In this document: positions 35,336-43,541 of the stretch, one piece after another | Layout of the letters: the number at the start of each line of letters is the position of its first letter | Position numbering within the stretch: the first letter of the stretch is position 1 | Assembly: GCF_003259255.1 (NCBI RefSeq) | Contig: NZ_QGOL01000002.1 | Coordinates: forward strand, 124,001-188,000 | DNA length: 64,000 bases | DNA from: Algoriphagus litoralis | Lineage (GTDB): Bacteria; Bacteroidota; Bacteroidia; Cytophagales; Cyclobacteriaceae | Direction: 5' to 3' | Notes under the pieces: generated by a model | The model's database searches: none | Told to the model about the DNA's origin: nothing | The model's input: only the letters and a program-made list of their open reading frames with translations | Program-made: the position numbers and the translations under genes

Positions 35336-36406
35336 ATGTTTAAAAAATTAATTTACACACTTACGCTTGCGCTAGTAACCATTTCGGCTTCGGCCCAAAA
35401 TACGGAGAAGCTCAAATCATCCACACTTGCATTTATCCAAACCCTGGAAGGTAATCAACGGGATTCGGTTTTTATAGATTTTGAAGATAGCACTAGGACC
35501 AATTGGACCAATCTTCCCCTTGGGCTGGCTCCCAGAGTAGGACTCCGATATGGTGATTTGTCTGATACGAGCAAAATACAATTCCATCAGGTCCTCAGTT
35601 CGATTTTCAGCTCCCAAGGATATCTGAAAACCTTCGCGATCATGCAGGTAGATGATATCCTCCATGAACTTTTTGAAATTCAATTTCAGCAGGGAAAAGT
35701 AAATGAGCGAAGTATGGAATTCATCCGCAAGCTGAATTGGGACTATGGGAACTACTACATCGCTATCGGAGGCAATCCTCAATCAGATGATATCTGGAGC
35801 CTGAAGTTGGAAGGACATCATATATCGATCAATCTGACAGTAGCAGGGGATCAGTTTACGATGACTCCTCTGTTTTTTGGATCTGATCCTGCAGTAGTCG
35901 AGGCGACTCAATATGCAGGTTTGCGTCCATTGAGTAAAGAAGAAGACTATGGATTTTGGCTCATAAATGCACTCGATGAGCGTCAAAAAGCAAAAGCGAC
36001 CTTGTCAGAAAAAGTACCTGGCGATATCATCACGAGCCCAGATCGACCTCAGTGGCTGGAAGAATTTCAAGGAATCAAAGGCTCTGAACTCAACGAAGGG
36101 CAACAAAAAATCCTTCACTACCTGATTGAAGAATACATTGGCAATCTGGATCACGAGAAAGCCGAGGAATATCTTGCCAAGCTTCATGCCCGGGGAATGG
36201 GTGAAGTATATTTTGCGTGGATTGGAAGCTATGAACCGATGAAAGCTCACTATTATGTCATCCACAGTCCTGACTTCCTGATCGAATACGACAATGTCGG
36301 ATTCCTAGACAATGCAAATCACATCCATACGATCTGGCGGGAAAATGGAAATGACTTCGGGGAGGATATTTTGAAAAATCACCGGATGCAGCATAAACAC
36401 GAATAA
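35336..36406 (+). CDS. DUF3500-domain exported protein
   Basis: A 356-residue exported protein, signal peptide MFKKLIYTLTLALVTISASAQ. The DUF3500 family (function unknown) is recognised by LRYGDLSDTSKIQFHQVLSS, NYYIAIGGNPQ, WSLKLEGHHISINLTV, TPLFFGSDPAVV, YEPMKAHYYVIHSPDFLIEY and NHIHTIWRENGNDFGEDIL close to the C-terminus. The conserved His, Asp and Glu (EGHH, HIHT, HRMQHKHE) suggest a metal site, which is inference. One base separates it from the sulfatase gene, so they share a transcript. It sits among exported hydrolases and may be one itself. Confidence 0.9.
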   Translation: MFKKLIYTLTLALVTISASAQNTEKLKSSTLAFIQTLEGNQRDSVFIDFEDSTRTNWTNLPLGLAPRVGLRYGDLSDTSKIQFHQVLSSIFSSQGYLKTFAIMQVDDILHELFEIQFQQGKVNERSMEFIRKLNWDYGNYYIAIGGNPQSDDIWSLKLEGHHISINLTVAGDQFTMTPLFFGSDPAVVEATQYAGLRPLSKEEDYGFWLINALDERQKAKATLSEKVPGDIITSPDRPQWLEEFQGIKGSELNEGQQKILHYLIEEYIGNLDHEKAEEYLAKLHARGMGEVYFAWIGSYEPMKAHYYVIHSPDFLIEYDNVGFLDNANHIHTIWRENGNDFGEDILKNHRMQHKHE

Positions 36407-36407
36407 A

Positions 36408-37793
36408 ATGAATGCAAAATTCCTCTTGGTATTGATCACTCTTTTACTTTTTTCCTGTGACTCTCAGGAGGAAAAAGCCATAAAATCTGAGCTTCCCAGT
36501 ATCGTCTTCATTTTTGCGGATGATCTCGGTTATGGAGATTTAGGCTGTTTCGGTGCCACGGATATCGATACACCCAATATTGACCGTATAGCCGCAGAAG
36601 GAATAAAATTCAGCTCTTTTCTCTCAGCATCTCCGGTTTGCAGTCCTTCCCGTGCAGGCCTTTTGACCGGACGGATGCCGCAGCGCATGGGAATTAACGC
36701 TGTCTTTTTTCCCGAAAGCCTAACCGGTATGGATCCAGAAGAAATCACTATCGCCGAAATTCTAAAAGCAAAAGGTTACCGAACGGGAGTCGTGGGAAAA
36801 TGGCACTTGGGACACCTAGAAAAATACCTTCCTCTGAATCAGGGTTTTGACGAATACTTTGGAATCCCTTATTCCAACGACATGACCTCGGTGGTCTACA
36901 TGCGAGGAAATGAAGTAGAGGAATTCCATGTAGATCAACGTTTTACAACCAAAACCTACACTGAAGAATCCCTAAAATTCATCGATTCTATTAGAGATCA
37001 GCCCTTTTTCCTTTACCTGGCTCACAATATGCCTCATGTACCGATCTATGCTTCTCCTGAGTTTGAAGGGAAATCAAATCGGGGATTGTATGGAGATGTG
37101 ATTCAGGAATTGGATTGGAGTGTGGGGGAGATTTTGAAAAAGCTGGAAGAAAAAGGTCTCCTTGAAAATACACTGATCGTATTTTCTTCGGACAATGGCC
37201 CCTGGCTGGTGATGGAAGATCATGGAGGATCGGCGGGGCCACTCCGGGAGGGAAAACAGTTTACATTCGAAGGTGGAGTACGAGTCCCTACCGTCGCGAT
37301 GTGGAAGGGAAAAATCGATCCTGGTCAAGTGTACGAAGAGCTAGCCACTCAGATGGATTGGTTCCCTACATTTTGTAAACTGGTAGATGCTGAGATTCCC
37401 CAAGACCGCGAGATCGATGGCAAAGATTTGAGCGCTGTGCTTTTTGAAAATGGAAATCGGTAAGGCGATACATTCATCTATTACATGCTTGCCAGCCAAG
37501 AAGGATATCGTGAAGGGGATTGGAAAATCAAGCGACCTTTCCAAGGATTTGGAGGTTCAAGAGGAATGAAAAAAGTGGATGCACATGACACGTTGCTGTT
37601 CAACCTAAAAACAGACCCTGGAGAAACTACTAACCTGGCAAAAGAAAACCCGGAAAAGACCGCACAAATGATGCGCGCAATGGAGCTTGCTGTGAAGCAA
37701 TTAGGTCCAATGCCGGAAAGTAAAGTAGTCAGAACCCCTCAGGACAACAGCCATTATAGGTATTTGGAAAAGAAACGGACCGGGGAAAACTGA
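36408..37793 (+). pseudogene. Sulfatase (arylsulfatase-type lipoprotein) interrupted by one in-frame TAA
   Basis: One frame encodes an entire sulfatase but carries a TAA at 37461-37463. Before it (351 codons): lipoprotein signal LLVLITLLLFSC (Cys17), metal ligands in FIFADDLGYGDLG, the formylglycine motif C78-S-P-S-R (VCSPSRAGLLTGR), GKWHLGH, and FSSDNGPW. After it, in the same frame: GDTFIYYMLASQEGYREGDW, IKRPFQGFGG, and LKTDPGETTNLAKENPEK, the standard sulfatase end. The stop sits in R-stop-GD, where CAA to TAA would be a single transition. Ribosomes could also restart at the ATG at 37485. If translated it would act in the periplasm on sulfate esters, activated by a formylglycine-generating enzyme that is not in the window. 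Confidence 0.85.
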
Positions 37794-37837
37794 AAATCCA
37801 TAGTAGACTGAAATACCACATTTTTAAAAACTACAAA

Positions 37838-39013
37838 ATGAAAAGAATAATTTTCCTCTTGATTTTTATCCTCTGCATTTCTTCTGCTTTCGCCCAAAAA
37901 CCCCGCGCCAGAGATTTAGGTGTTCCTTTTAATGGCAGCACAGGCGAATTTAACGCCATCACCGATGTCAAAGGTGTAGAAGTAGGATACAGCACTATCA
38001 TTTCAGGAAGCGGGCAAAATAAGGTGGGTAAAGGACCAGTCAGAACCGGAGTTACTGCAATTTTTCCTAGGGGCAGAGCCCAAAAATTCAGTCCTGTATT
38101 CGCCAATTGGTACAGTTTGAACGGAAATGGGGAAATGACGGGAACTACTTGGCTGACCGAATCCGGATTCCTTGAAACGCCTATCATGATTACCAATACC
38201 AACAGTGTGGGGGTGGTCCGAGATGCGGTATTGAAATGGTACGTGGATACTGATTGGTACAAAGGAGAAGAATGGTGGTACACATACCCCGTGGTGGCAG
38301 AAACCTACGACGGATTTTTAAATGACATATATGGCTTCCATGTCAAGGAAGAACATGTAATCGAAGCGATTGAAAACGCTTCAACTGGCAAAATTGAAGA
38401 AGGAAATGTAGGTGGAGGTACGGGAATGATGTGCTTAGGCTTCAAAGGAGGAACAGGAACCTCCTCCAGAATAGTGGCGATTAAAGATTCCACCTACACA
38501 GTTGGTGTTTTGGTACAGGCTAATTTTGGAAGAAAACTATCTCTCACGATTGCCGGCGTTCCTGTCGGAAAGGAGTTGATGGACACCTTGAATAACGAAT
38601 TGAAATTGCCGCCACAGTCCTATCGTCAAGAAGGAGACGGATCGATCATTGTCGTGGTGGCAACAGATGCGCCTTTACTTCCGCATCAGCTAAAACGGAT
38701 TGTTAATCGGGTTCCCCTAGGAATTGGGTTAACCGGCGGAATAGGGACCAATGGATCGGGGGATATTTTTATCGCATTTTCCACTGCTAATCCTGATGCC
38801 TTCCAGCGATCTGATTTCGCCCAATTGGTCATGCTGGCAAATGACGAAATCGATCCTTTGTTGCAGGCTACGGTCCAGTCTGTCGAAGAGGCCATCATCA
38901 ATGCCATGATCGCCGCTGAAACGATGGAAGGAATTAATGGAAACAAGTCCTATGCATTGCCTCATGTATTGCTGGTCGAAGTGCTCAAAAAATACAATCG
39001 GCTGAAGGAATAA
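37838..39013 (+). CDS. Exported P1-family peptidase (DmpA/BapA-like aminopeptidase)
   Basis: A 391-residue self-processing N-terminal-nucleophile hydrolase of MEROPS family S58 (P1). Signal peptide MKRIIFLLIFILCISSAFAQ. Seen: the start ARDLGVPFNGSTGEFNAITDVKGVEVGYSTI-type block (the segment after the signal), GPVRTGVTAIFPRG, NTNSVGVVRDAV, the EEGNVGGGTGMMCLGFKGGTG region, and the autocleavage site with nucleophile S307 in GTNGSGDIFIAFST. Such enzymes remove N-terminal D- or L- or beta-amino acids from peptides. Periplasmic or secreted by signal. Followed after 116 bp by gamma-glutamyltransferase, another Ntn-hydrolase that breaks down small peptides. Confidence 0.92.
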   Translation: MKRIIFLLIFILCISSAFAQKPRARDLGVPFNGSTGEFNAITDVKGVEVGYSTIISGSGQNKVGKGPVRTGVTAIFPRGRAQKFSPVFANWYSLNGNGEMTGTTWLTESGFLETPIMITNTNSVGVVRDAVLKWYVDTDWYKGEEWWYTYPVVAETYDGFLNDIYGFHVKEEHVIEAIENASTGKIEEGNVGGGTGMMCLGFKGGTGTSSRIVAIKDSTYTVGVLVQANFGRKLSLTIAGVPVGKELMDTLNNELKLPPQSYRQEGDGSIIVVVATDAPLLPHQLKRIVNRVPLGIGLTGGIGTNGSGDIFIAFSTANPDAFQRSDFAQLVMLANDEIDPLLQATVQSVEEAIINAMIAAETMEGINGNKSYALPHVLLVEVLKKYNRLKE

Positions 39014-39129
39014 CATCGAACGAAATGAAATACCCAAGATAGGTACTTCACAACCTGTAGCAAGTACTGATAGCCTTAGGGAAACCCTGCAAGACTCCAG
39101 CAGATTGCCAAAAAACAAAAACTATACAG

Positions 39130-40827
39130 ATGAATCAAAGAAATCCAGTTCTCCTATATTTCCTTTTCGCTTTATACATTCTGCAGATTGGAAATCCGCT
39201 GAATGCTCAGACTTATGGAAAAAACGGTATGGTCGTTTCGGATCATTACCTCAGTTCCGAGGTGGGAATCTCAATTTTGAAAAAAGGTGGAAATGCAATT
39301 GATGCAGCAGTGGCTACTGCTTTGTCTTTGGCGGTGACACATCCTGAAGCAGGTAATATTGGCGGAGGAGGATTCATCGTGTTGATGAAATCAGACGGAG
39401 CGGTCACGACATTTGATTTCAGGGAAAAAGCCCCATTGGCAGCCAGCCCGACCATGTTTTTGGACGAAAATGGAAAGATCAGAAATGATTCGAATCATGA
39501 AGGATTGCTATCTGTCGGGGTTCCTGGCACCGTGGCGGGTCTTTACCAAGCACATCAAAAGTATGGCAAATTGCCATGGAAGGACTTAGTGCAACCGGCG
39601 ATTGATCAGGCGAAAAATGGATTTCCAATGTCTTGGGGCTTGTATCAAGCGGCACTTCGGGTATCAGCTTTAGACCCTTCCTATGACTTGATGCAAAACT
39701 TCTTTCGAGGAGCAGATGGCCAGATAGTAGCTCCGGGTGAGCTCTGGAAGCAACCCGCGCTGGCCAAAACTTTGGAAGCCATTCGGGATCAGGGGAGAGA
39801 CGGTTTTTACAAAGGTCCCGTAGCAGCAGAGATTGAACGCTACATGAAAGCCCACGGGGGAATCATTACTCAGGATGATTTGGCGAAATATGAAGCAGTG
39901 GAGCGATCGCCGGTCAAGACTACATTTAAGGATTTTGAGATTTTCTCCATGCCTCCACCAAGTTCGGGTGGTGTGGCTCTGATCGAGATGATAAATCTGA
40001 TGGAAGTGGCAGATATTTCCAAAGTGGAATTTAATTCTACAGCCTATGTCCATTTGGTAGCAGAAGCCATGCGAAGGGCTTTTGCCGATCGGGCGGAACA
40101 TTTGGGTGATCCTGATTTCAATCCTGACATGCCGATAGATAAGTTGACTTCAAAGGAATTTGCGAAAGAAAGGTTTGAAAATCTGGATTTGACCAAAGCC
40201 TCCAAAAGTGACTCATCCGAGTTTGGCCAACTCTACGGCGGCGATCACACCACGCATTTTTCAGTGATTGACAAGGATGGAAATGCTGTATCCCTTACCT
40301 ACACTTTGGAAAATAGCTATGGCGTGGGCATGGGTTCGGAAAAGCTGGGCTTCATCTTCAACAATGAAATGGGAGACTTCAACCCTGTACCCGGAGTCAC
40401 CACTTCTACCGGACAAATCGGTTCCGACCCCAACCTTATCGCACCGGAAAAGCGAATGCTATCCAGCATGACCCCTACCATCGTCGCAAAAGACGGCAAA
40501 CCTTACCTCGTGATCGGCAGCCCTGGAGGAAGGACGATCATCAACACTGTTTTCCAAACCGTCTTGAATGTTCTTGCATACGACATGCGAATCGACCGAG
40601 CGATAGAAGCCATGAAAATCCACCATCAGTGGCTTCCCGATCAAATTATTTATGAGCGAAACCTGCTTTCTCCAGATACCAGAAAGGCCTTGGAAGAAAT
40701 GGGACATACCCTTCGTCCGACAACCAATCTTGGAGTGCTGATGGGGATTACTTATGACGCCCAACTGGGATTCTATGTGGGTGCAGCTGATTCTTCAAGT
40801 GATGACGGAGCCGCAAGAGGATATTGA
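39130..40827 (+). CDS. ggt: Gamma-glutamyltransferase
   Basis: A 565-residue periplasmic Ntn-hydrolase that cleaves gamma-glutamyl bonds of glutathione and similar peptides. Signal peptide about 1-27 (LLYFLFALYILQIGNPLNAQ). Diagnostic sequences: GMVVSDHYLSSEVGISILKK, GNAIDAAVATALSLAVTHPEAGN-type block, GGGGFIVLM, FREKAPLAA, the autocleavage site with nucleophile T374 in GGDHTTHFSVIDKDGNAVS, and the C-terminal MLSSMTPTIV and GSPGGRTIINTV. Length is normal, so large and small subunits are complete. Residues 1-373 would form the large subunit. Lies between P1 and S9 peptidase genes, consistent with peptide scavenging. Confidence 0.94.
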   Translation: MNQRNPVLLYFLFALYILQIGNPLNAQTYGKNGMVVSDHYLSSEVGISILKKGGNAIDAAVATALSLAVTHPEAGNIGGGGFIVLMKSDGAVTTFDFREKAPLAASPTMFLDENGKIRNDSNHEGLLSVGVPGTVAGLYQAHQKYGKLPWKDLVQPAIDQAKNGFPMSWGLYQAALRVSALDPSYDLMQNFFRGADGQIVAPGELWKQPALAKTLEAIRDQGRDGFYKGPVAAEIERYMKAHGGIITQDDLAKYEAVERSPVKTTFKDFEIFSMPPPSSGGVALIEMINLMEVADISKVEFNSTAYVHLVAEAMRRAFADRAEHLGDPDFNPDMPIDKLTSKEFAKERFENLDLTKASKSDSSEFGQLYGGDHTTHFSVIDKDGNAVSLTYTLENSYGVGMGSEKLGFIFNNEMGDFNPVPGVTTSTGQIGSDPNLIAPEKRMLSSMTPTIVAKDGKPYLVIGSPGGRTIINTVFQTVLNVLAYDMRIDRAIEAMKIHHQWLPDQIIYERNLLSPDTRKALEEMGHTLRPTTNLGVLMGITYDAQLGFYVGAADSSSDDGAARGY

Positions 40828-40907
40828 GATTGCGTTATCTATAGACAATTTTATTTCGGGTTACTCCTCGATTTCACTCAGTCTATGGAATACTTTGACT
40901 CTTTAAT

Positions 40908-40920
40908 TTCGGTGACCGAA
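40908..40920. promoter_or_regulatory. Perfect 13-bp palindrome upstream of the S9 peptidase operon
   Basis: TTCGGT-G-ACCGAA is a perfect inverted repeat with one central base, 94 bp before the peptidase ATG at 41015 and shortly after a TACTTTG stretch. It could be an operator; no regulator gene is adjacent. Confidence 0.3.
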
Positions 40921-41014
40921 TGAAGCTAAGTTCAAATACCAAATTGCCAAACACATCCATAAATGAGTCCAGTAAATTCCTATGCTACCAAAGCCAATTA
41001 AAACACCAATTCAT

Positions 41015-43054
41015 ATGAGACGATTAAAATTTTCTTCAATTCTGATTTTCCTGCTTTCAATTTCAAGTTTGGGAATCCAAGCCCAAGAAAAAACAAACCT
41101 GGAGCTGACAGATCTCTTCAGTATGGAATACGTCTCCGATCCACAAATCTCTCCAGATGGCTCGCAGATTATTTTTGTCCGAAACTTCAAAGACATCATG
41201 ACTGACCGAGACTATTCCAATCTCTGGATCAGCAATATCGACGGGACCCGCATCCGCCAACTTACCCAAGGAAACCAACGGGACTATGCTCCACGCTGGT
41301 CCAATGACGGTAAAAAACTGGCTTTTCTCTCTAATCAGGATGATGAAAAGGTCAAACTCTATGTCATGTACCTCGACACACGCGAAACGATATCTCTTAC
41401 CAATACCGCTACTCCTCCCGGTGCTGTGGCATGGAGCCCAGACGACAGTCAGTTGGCATTCACCCAGTTTGTACCAGAAGCTAAAAAATCCATGCTGAAT
41501 ATCCCCGCCAAACCCGAAGGTGCGGAATGGAATGCTCCACCGATCTATATCGATGAGCTAAATTACCGGGGCGATGGAGCTGGGTATCTAAAACCCGGAA
41601 ATTCCCAAATCTTTACTTTGGGAATCGATGGAGGTACCCCAAGACAGCGAACGTTTACTTCTCATAATCATGGAGGTCCGATCTGGGCCAAAGACGGTAA
41701 ATCACTTTTCTTTTCAGCAAATCTTCATGATAATCACGAATTGGAGCCAGCCAATTCTGAAATCTATAGCTTAAATCTGAGCTCGGGAGATATCAAACCG
41801 CTGACTTCCCGTTTCGGTCCTGATTCCGAACCAGCACTTTCTCCGGATGGAAAATTAATCGCATTTACCGGAAATGATGACACCTTCCAAGGTTACCAAG
41901 TCACCAATCTCTATGTCATGAATGTGGATGGTACCAGCGTCAAAAATATGACAGGTGACCTAGACCGGGATGCCGGCAATCCTCAGTGGGAGGCAAATAG
42001 CCAAGGAATCTACTTTCAGTACGATGAATTTGGGGATTCCAAAATCGGTCATGTGGCCCTGACCGGAAAAATCCGAACCGTAGTCGAAGGACTTGGAGGT
42101 TTGGACTTGGGAAGGCCTTACAATGCCGGGACATATACCGTCTCGTCAAACAACCGATTTGCTTTTACCCAAGGTGGACCAGAGCATCCCGCTGATTTGG
42201 CAGTTTGGAATGGAGGAGAAACCAAACGACTGACTGCTGTCAATGACGATCTTTTTTCCTTCCGAAAAATCGGAAAAACTGAGGAAATCTGGTGGGAGTC
42301 TTCTTTTGACAAAAAGCGTGTACAAGGATGGATCGTGACTCCGCCGGACTTTGATCCTGCCAAAAAGTACCCCTTTATCCTAGAAATTCATGGTGGACCA
42401 TTTGCGATGTACGGCCCCTCTTTCGCCTATGAAATTCAAGCCTATGCTGCTGCTGGCTATGTTGTCCTTTACACTAACCCCAGAGGAAGCACGGGTTACG
42501 GGCAAGAGTTTGGCAACTCGATTCACCACGATTATCCCAATCATGACTTCGAGGATCTGATGTCCGGCGTAGATGCGGTCATTGCAAAAGGGTATGTGGA
42601 TACAGAAAACTTATTCGTGACGGGTGGTTCGGGAGGAGGGGTTTTGACTGCTTGGATTGTAGGGAAAACCAAGAGATTCAAGGCTGCTGTCGTGGCCAAG
42701 CCGGTGATTAACTGGACGAGTTTCGTGCTTCATGCGGATTCTCCAGCCTTTTTTGCCAAGTATTGGTTTGGGAAAATGCCTTGGGAAGATCAGGAGAATT
42801 ACTGGAGGCGATCACCCCTCTCGCTGGTGGGAAATGTGAAAACACCAACCATGCTCTTAACAGGAGAGCAGGATTTTCGCACACCGATTTCAGAGTCTGA
42901 GCAGTATTATACAGCATTGAAGCTCAATGGAGTAGAATCAGCGATGGTTCGGATTCCCAATGCTTCCCATGGCTTGGTCAATCGACCAAGCATGCTGATG
43001 AGCAAGTCTGCTGCGATTTTGAGTTGGTTTAATCAGTATCGGGATAAGCCATGA
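41015..43054 (+). CDS. Exported S9-family (prolyl oligopeptidase/acylaminoacyl-type) peptidase
   Basis: A 679-residue serine peptidase. The ATG at 41015 starts a signal peptide (LIFLLSISSLGIQAQ); an upstream in-frame ATG at 40982 adds no useful sequence. About 30-430 is a PD40-type beta-propeller (ISPDGSQIIFVRNFKD, YAPRWSNDGKKLAFLSNQDD). The alpha/beta-hydrolase domain (about 440-675) has the catalytic triad: nucleophile S539 (GGSGGGVLTAW), D620 (TGEQDFRTP) and H652 (NASHGLV). Oxyanion-type motifs LEIHGGPFAMYG and NPRGSTGYGQEF match acylaminoacyl/dipeptidyl-peptidase-like S9C enzymes. Stop and start of the next gene overlap (ATGA), so it leads a three-gene operon. Confidence 0.93.
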   Translation: MRRLKFSSILIFLLSISSLGIQAQEKTNLELTDLFSMEYVSDPQISPDGSQIIFVRNFKDIMTDRDYSNLWISNIDGTRIRQLTQGNQRDYAPRWSNDGKKLAFLSNQDDEKVKLYVMYLDTRETISLTNTATPPGAVAWSPDDSQLAFTQFVPEAKKSMLNIPAKPEGAEWNAPPIYIDELNYRGDGAGYLKPGNSQIFTLGIDGGTPRQRTFTSHNHGGPIWAKDGKSLFFSANLHDNHELEPANSEIYSLNLSSGDIKPLTSRFGPDSEPALSPDGKLIAFTGNDDTFQGYQVTNLYVMNVDGTSVKNMTGDLDRDAGNPQWEANSQGIYFQYDEFGDSKIGHVALTGKIRTVVEGLGGLDLGRPYNAGTYTVSSNNRFAFTQGGPEHPADLAVWNGGETKRLTAVNDDLFSFRKIGKTEEIWWESSFDKKRVQGWIVTPPDFDPAKKYPFILEIHGGPFAMYGPSFAYEIQAYAAAGYVVLYTNPRGSTGYGQEFGNSIHHDYPNHDFEDLMSGVDAVIAKGYVDTENLFVTGGSGGGVLTAWIVGKTKRFKAAVVAKPVINWTSFVLHADSPAFFAKYWFGKMPWEDQENYWRRSPLSLVGNVKTPTMLLTGEQDFRTPISESEQYYTALKLNGVESAMVRIPNASHGLVNRPSMLMSKSAAILSWFNQYRDKP

Positions 43055-43509
43055 GTTGGATCAGAAAAACACTTTTTTCTCTGATCGTACTCTTGGTCGT
43101 AACCGTCTCCTTTGCACAGGAGGCAGAGGTGTCTCAGATCCTAGCCCAACGTCAAGCATCGAATCAGGCCCTCCGTGCTTTTGACGAGGAGTTGAATGCG
43201 AGCTTTTCCACAGAAGACGCATTGATTACGACCGGTGCCGGAACTTTGCTTTCGGGAAAAGCCGAATTGATGGAATACCTCAAAAATGCCAAAGGGCCTA
43301 AAATGTATTGGATCCGGACACCCGATGAAATCATGGTCAATCCTGAAACTCAGTTGGCATGGGAAACGGGAACCTGGAAAGGATATGTTGAAGGTTCGGA
43401 TAAGGCAGTAGTCGGAGGGAAATACTCCGCCCAGTGGACCAAAAAATCAGGGACTTGGTTGATTCAATCGCAGCTGTTTGTCTCTTTACCCTTCTCCGAT
43501 AAGCCATGA
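43051..43509 (+). CDS. Exported NTF2/SnoaL-like (DUF4440-type) protein
   Basis: A 152-residue small exported protein, signal peptide about 1-22 (LIVLLVVTVSFAQ). The mature part has the cone-shaped NTF2-like layout: helix QRQASNQALRAFDEELNASFS, TEDALITTGAGTLLSGKAEL, then strands MYWIRTPDEIMVNP, LAWETGTWKGY, GGKYSAQWTKKSGTWLIQSQ. The W-x-K-x-x-G-x-W-x-I-x-x-x end is typical of DUF4440 proteins. Whether it has enzymatic or binding activity is unknown. ATGA overlaps at both ends (43051-43054 and 43506-43509) couple it to the peptidase before it and the sequence after it. Confidence 0.82.
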   Translation: MSWIRKTLFSLIVLLVVTVSFAQEAEVSQILAQRQASNQALRAFDEELNASFSTEDALITTGAGTLLSGKAELMEYLKNAKGPKMYWIRTPDEIMVNPETQLAWETGTWKGYVEGSDKAVVGGKYSAQWTKKSGTWLIQSQLFVSLPFSDKP

Positions 43510-43541
43510 TCACTATTTTCCGAAAAATCCGTCAAAAACTT
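43506..43541 (+). other. Vestigial DUF6090 5' end (12 codons) in front of the amidohydrolase
   Basis: From the ATG overlapping the previous stop, the 12 codons read MITIFRKIRQKL, almost the same as the start of the true DUF6090 protein at 44964 (MISLFRKIRQKL). They run in frame into the amidohydrolase ATG at 43542, whose own signal peptide starts there. The match to DUF6090 ends exactly at that point, so this looks like a remnant or recombination scar. Confidence 0.7.

Noticed and set aside
37461..37463. Programmed recoding of the TAA in the sulfatase
   Set aside because: TAA is not used for selenocysteine or pyrrolysine, and there is no slippery sequence or stem-loop typical of frameshift or read-through, so mutation or error is the simpler reading.
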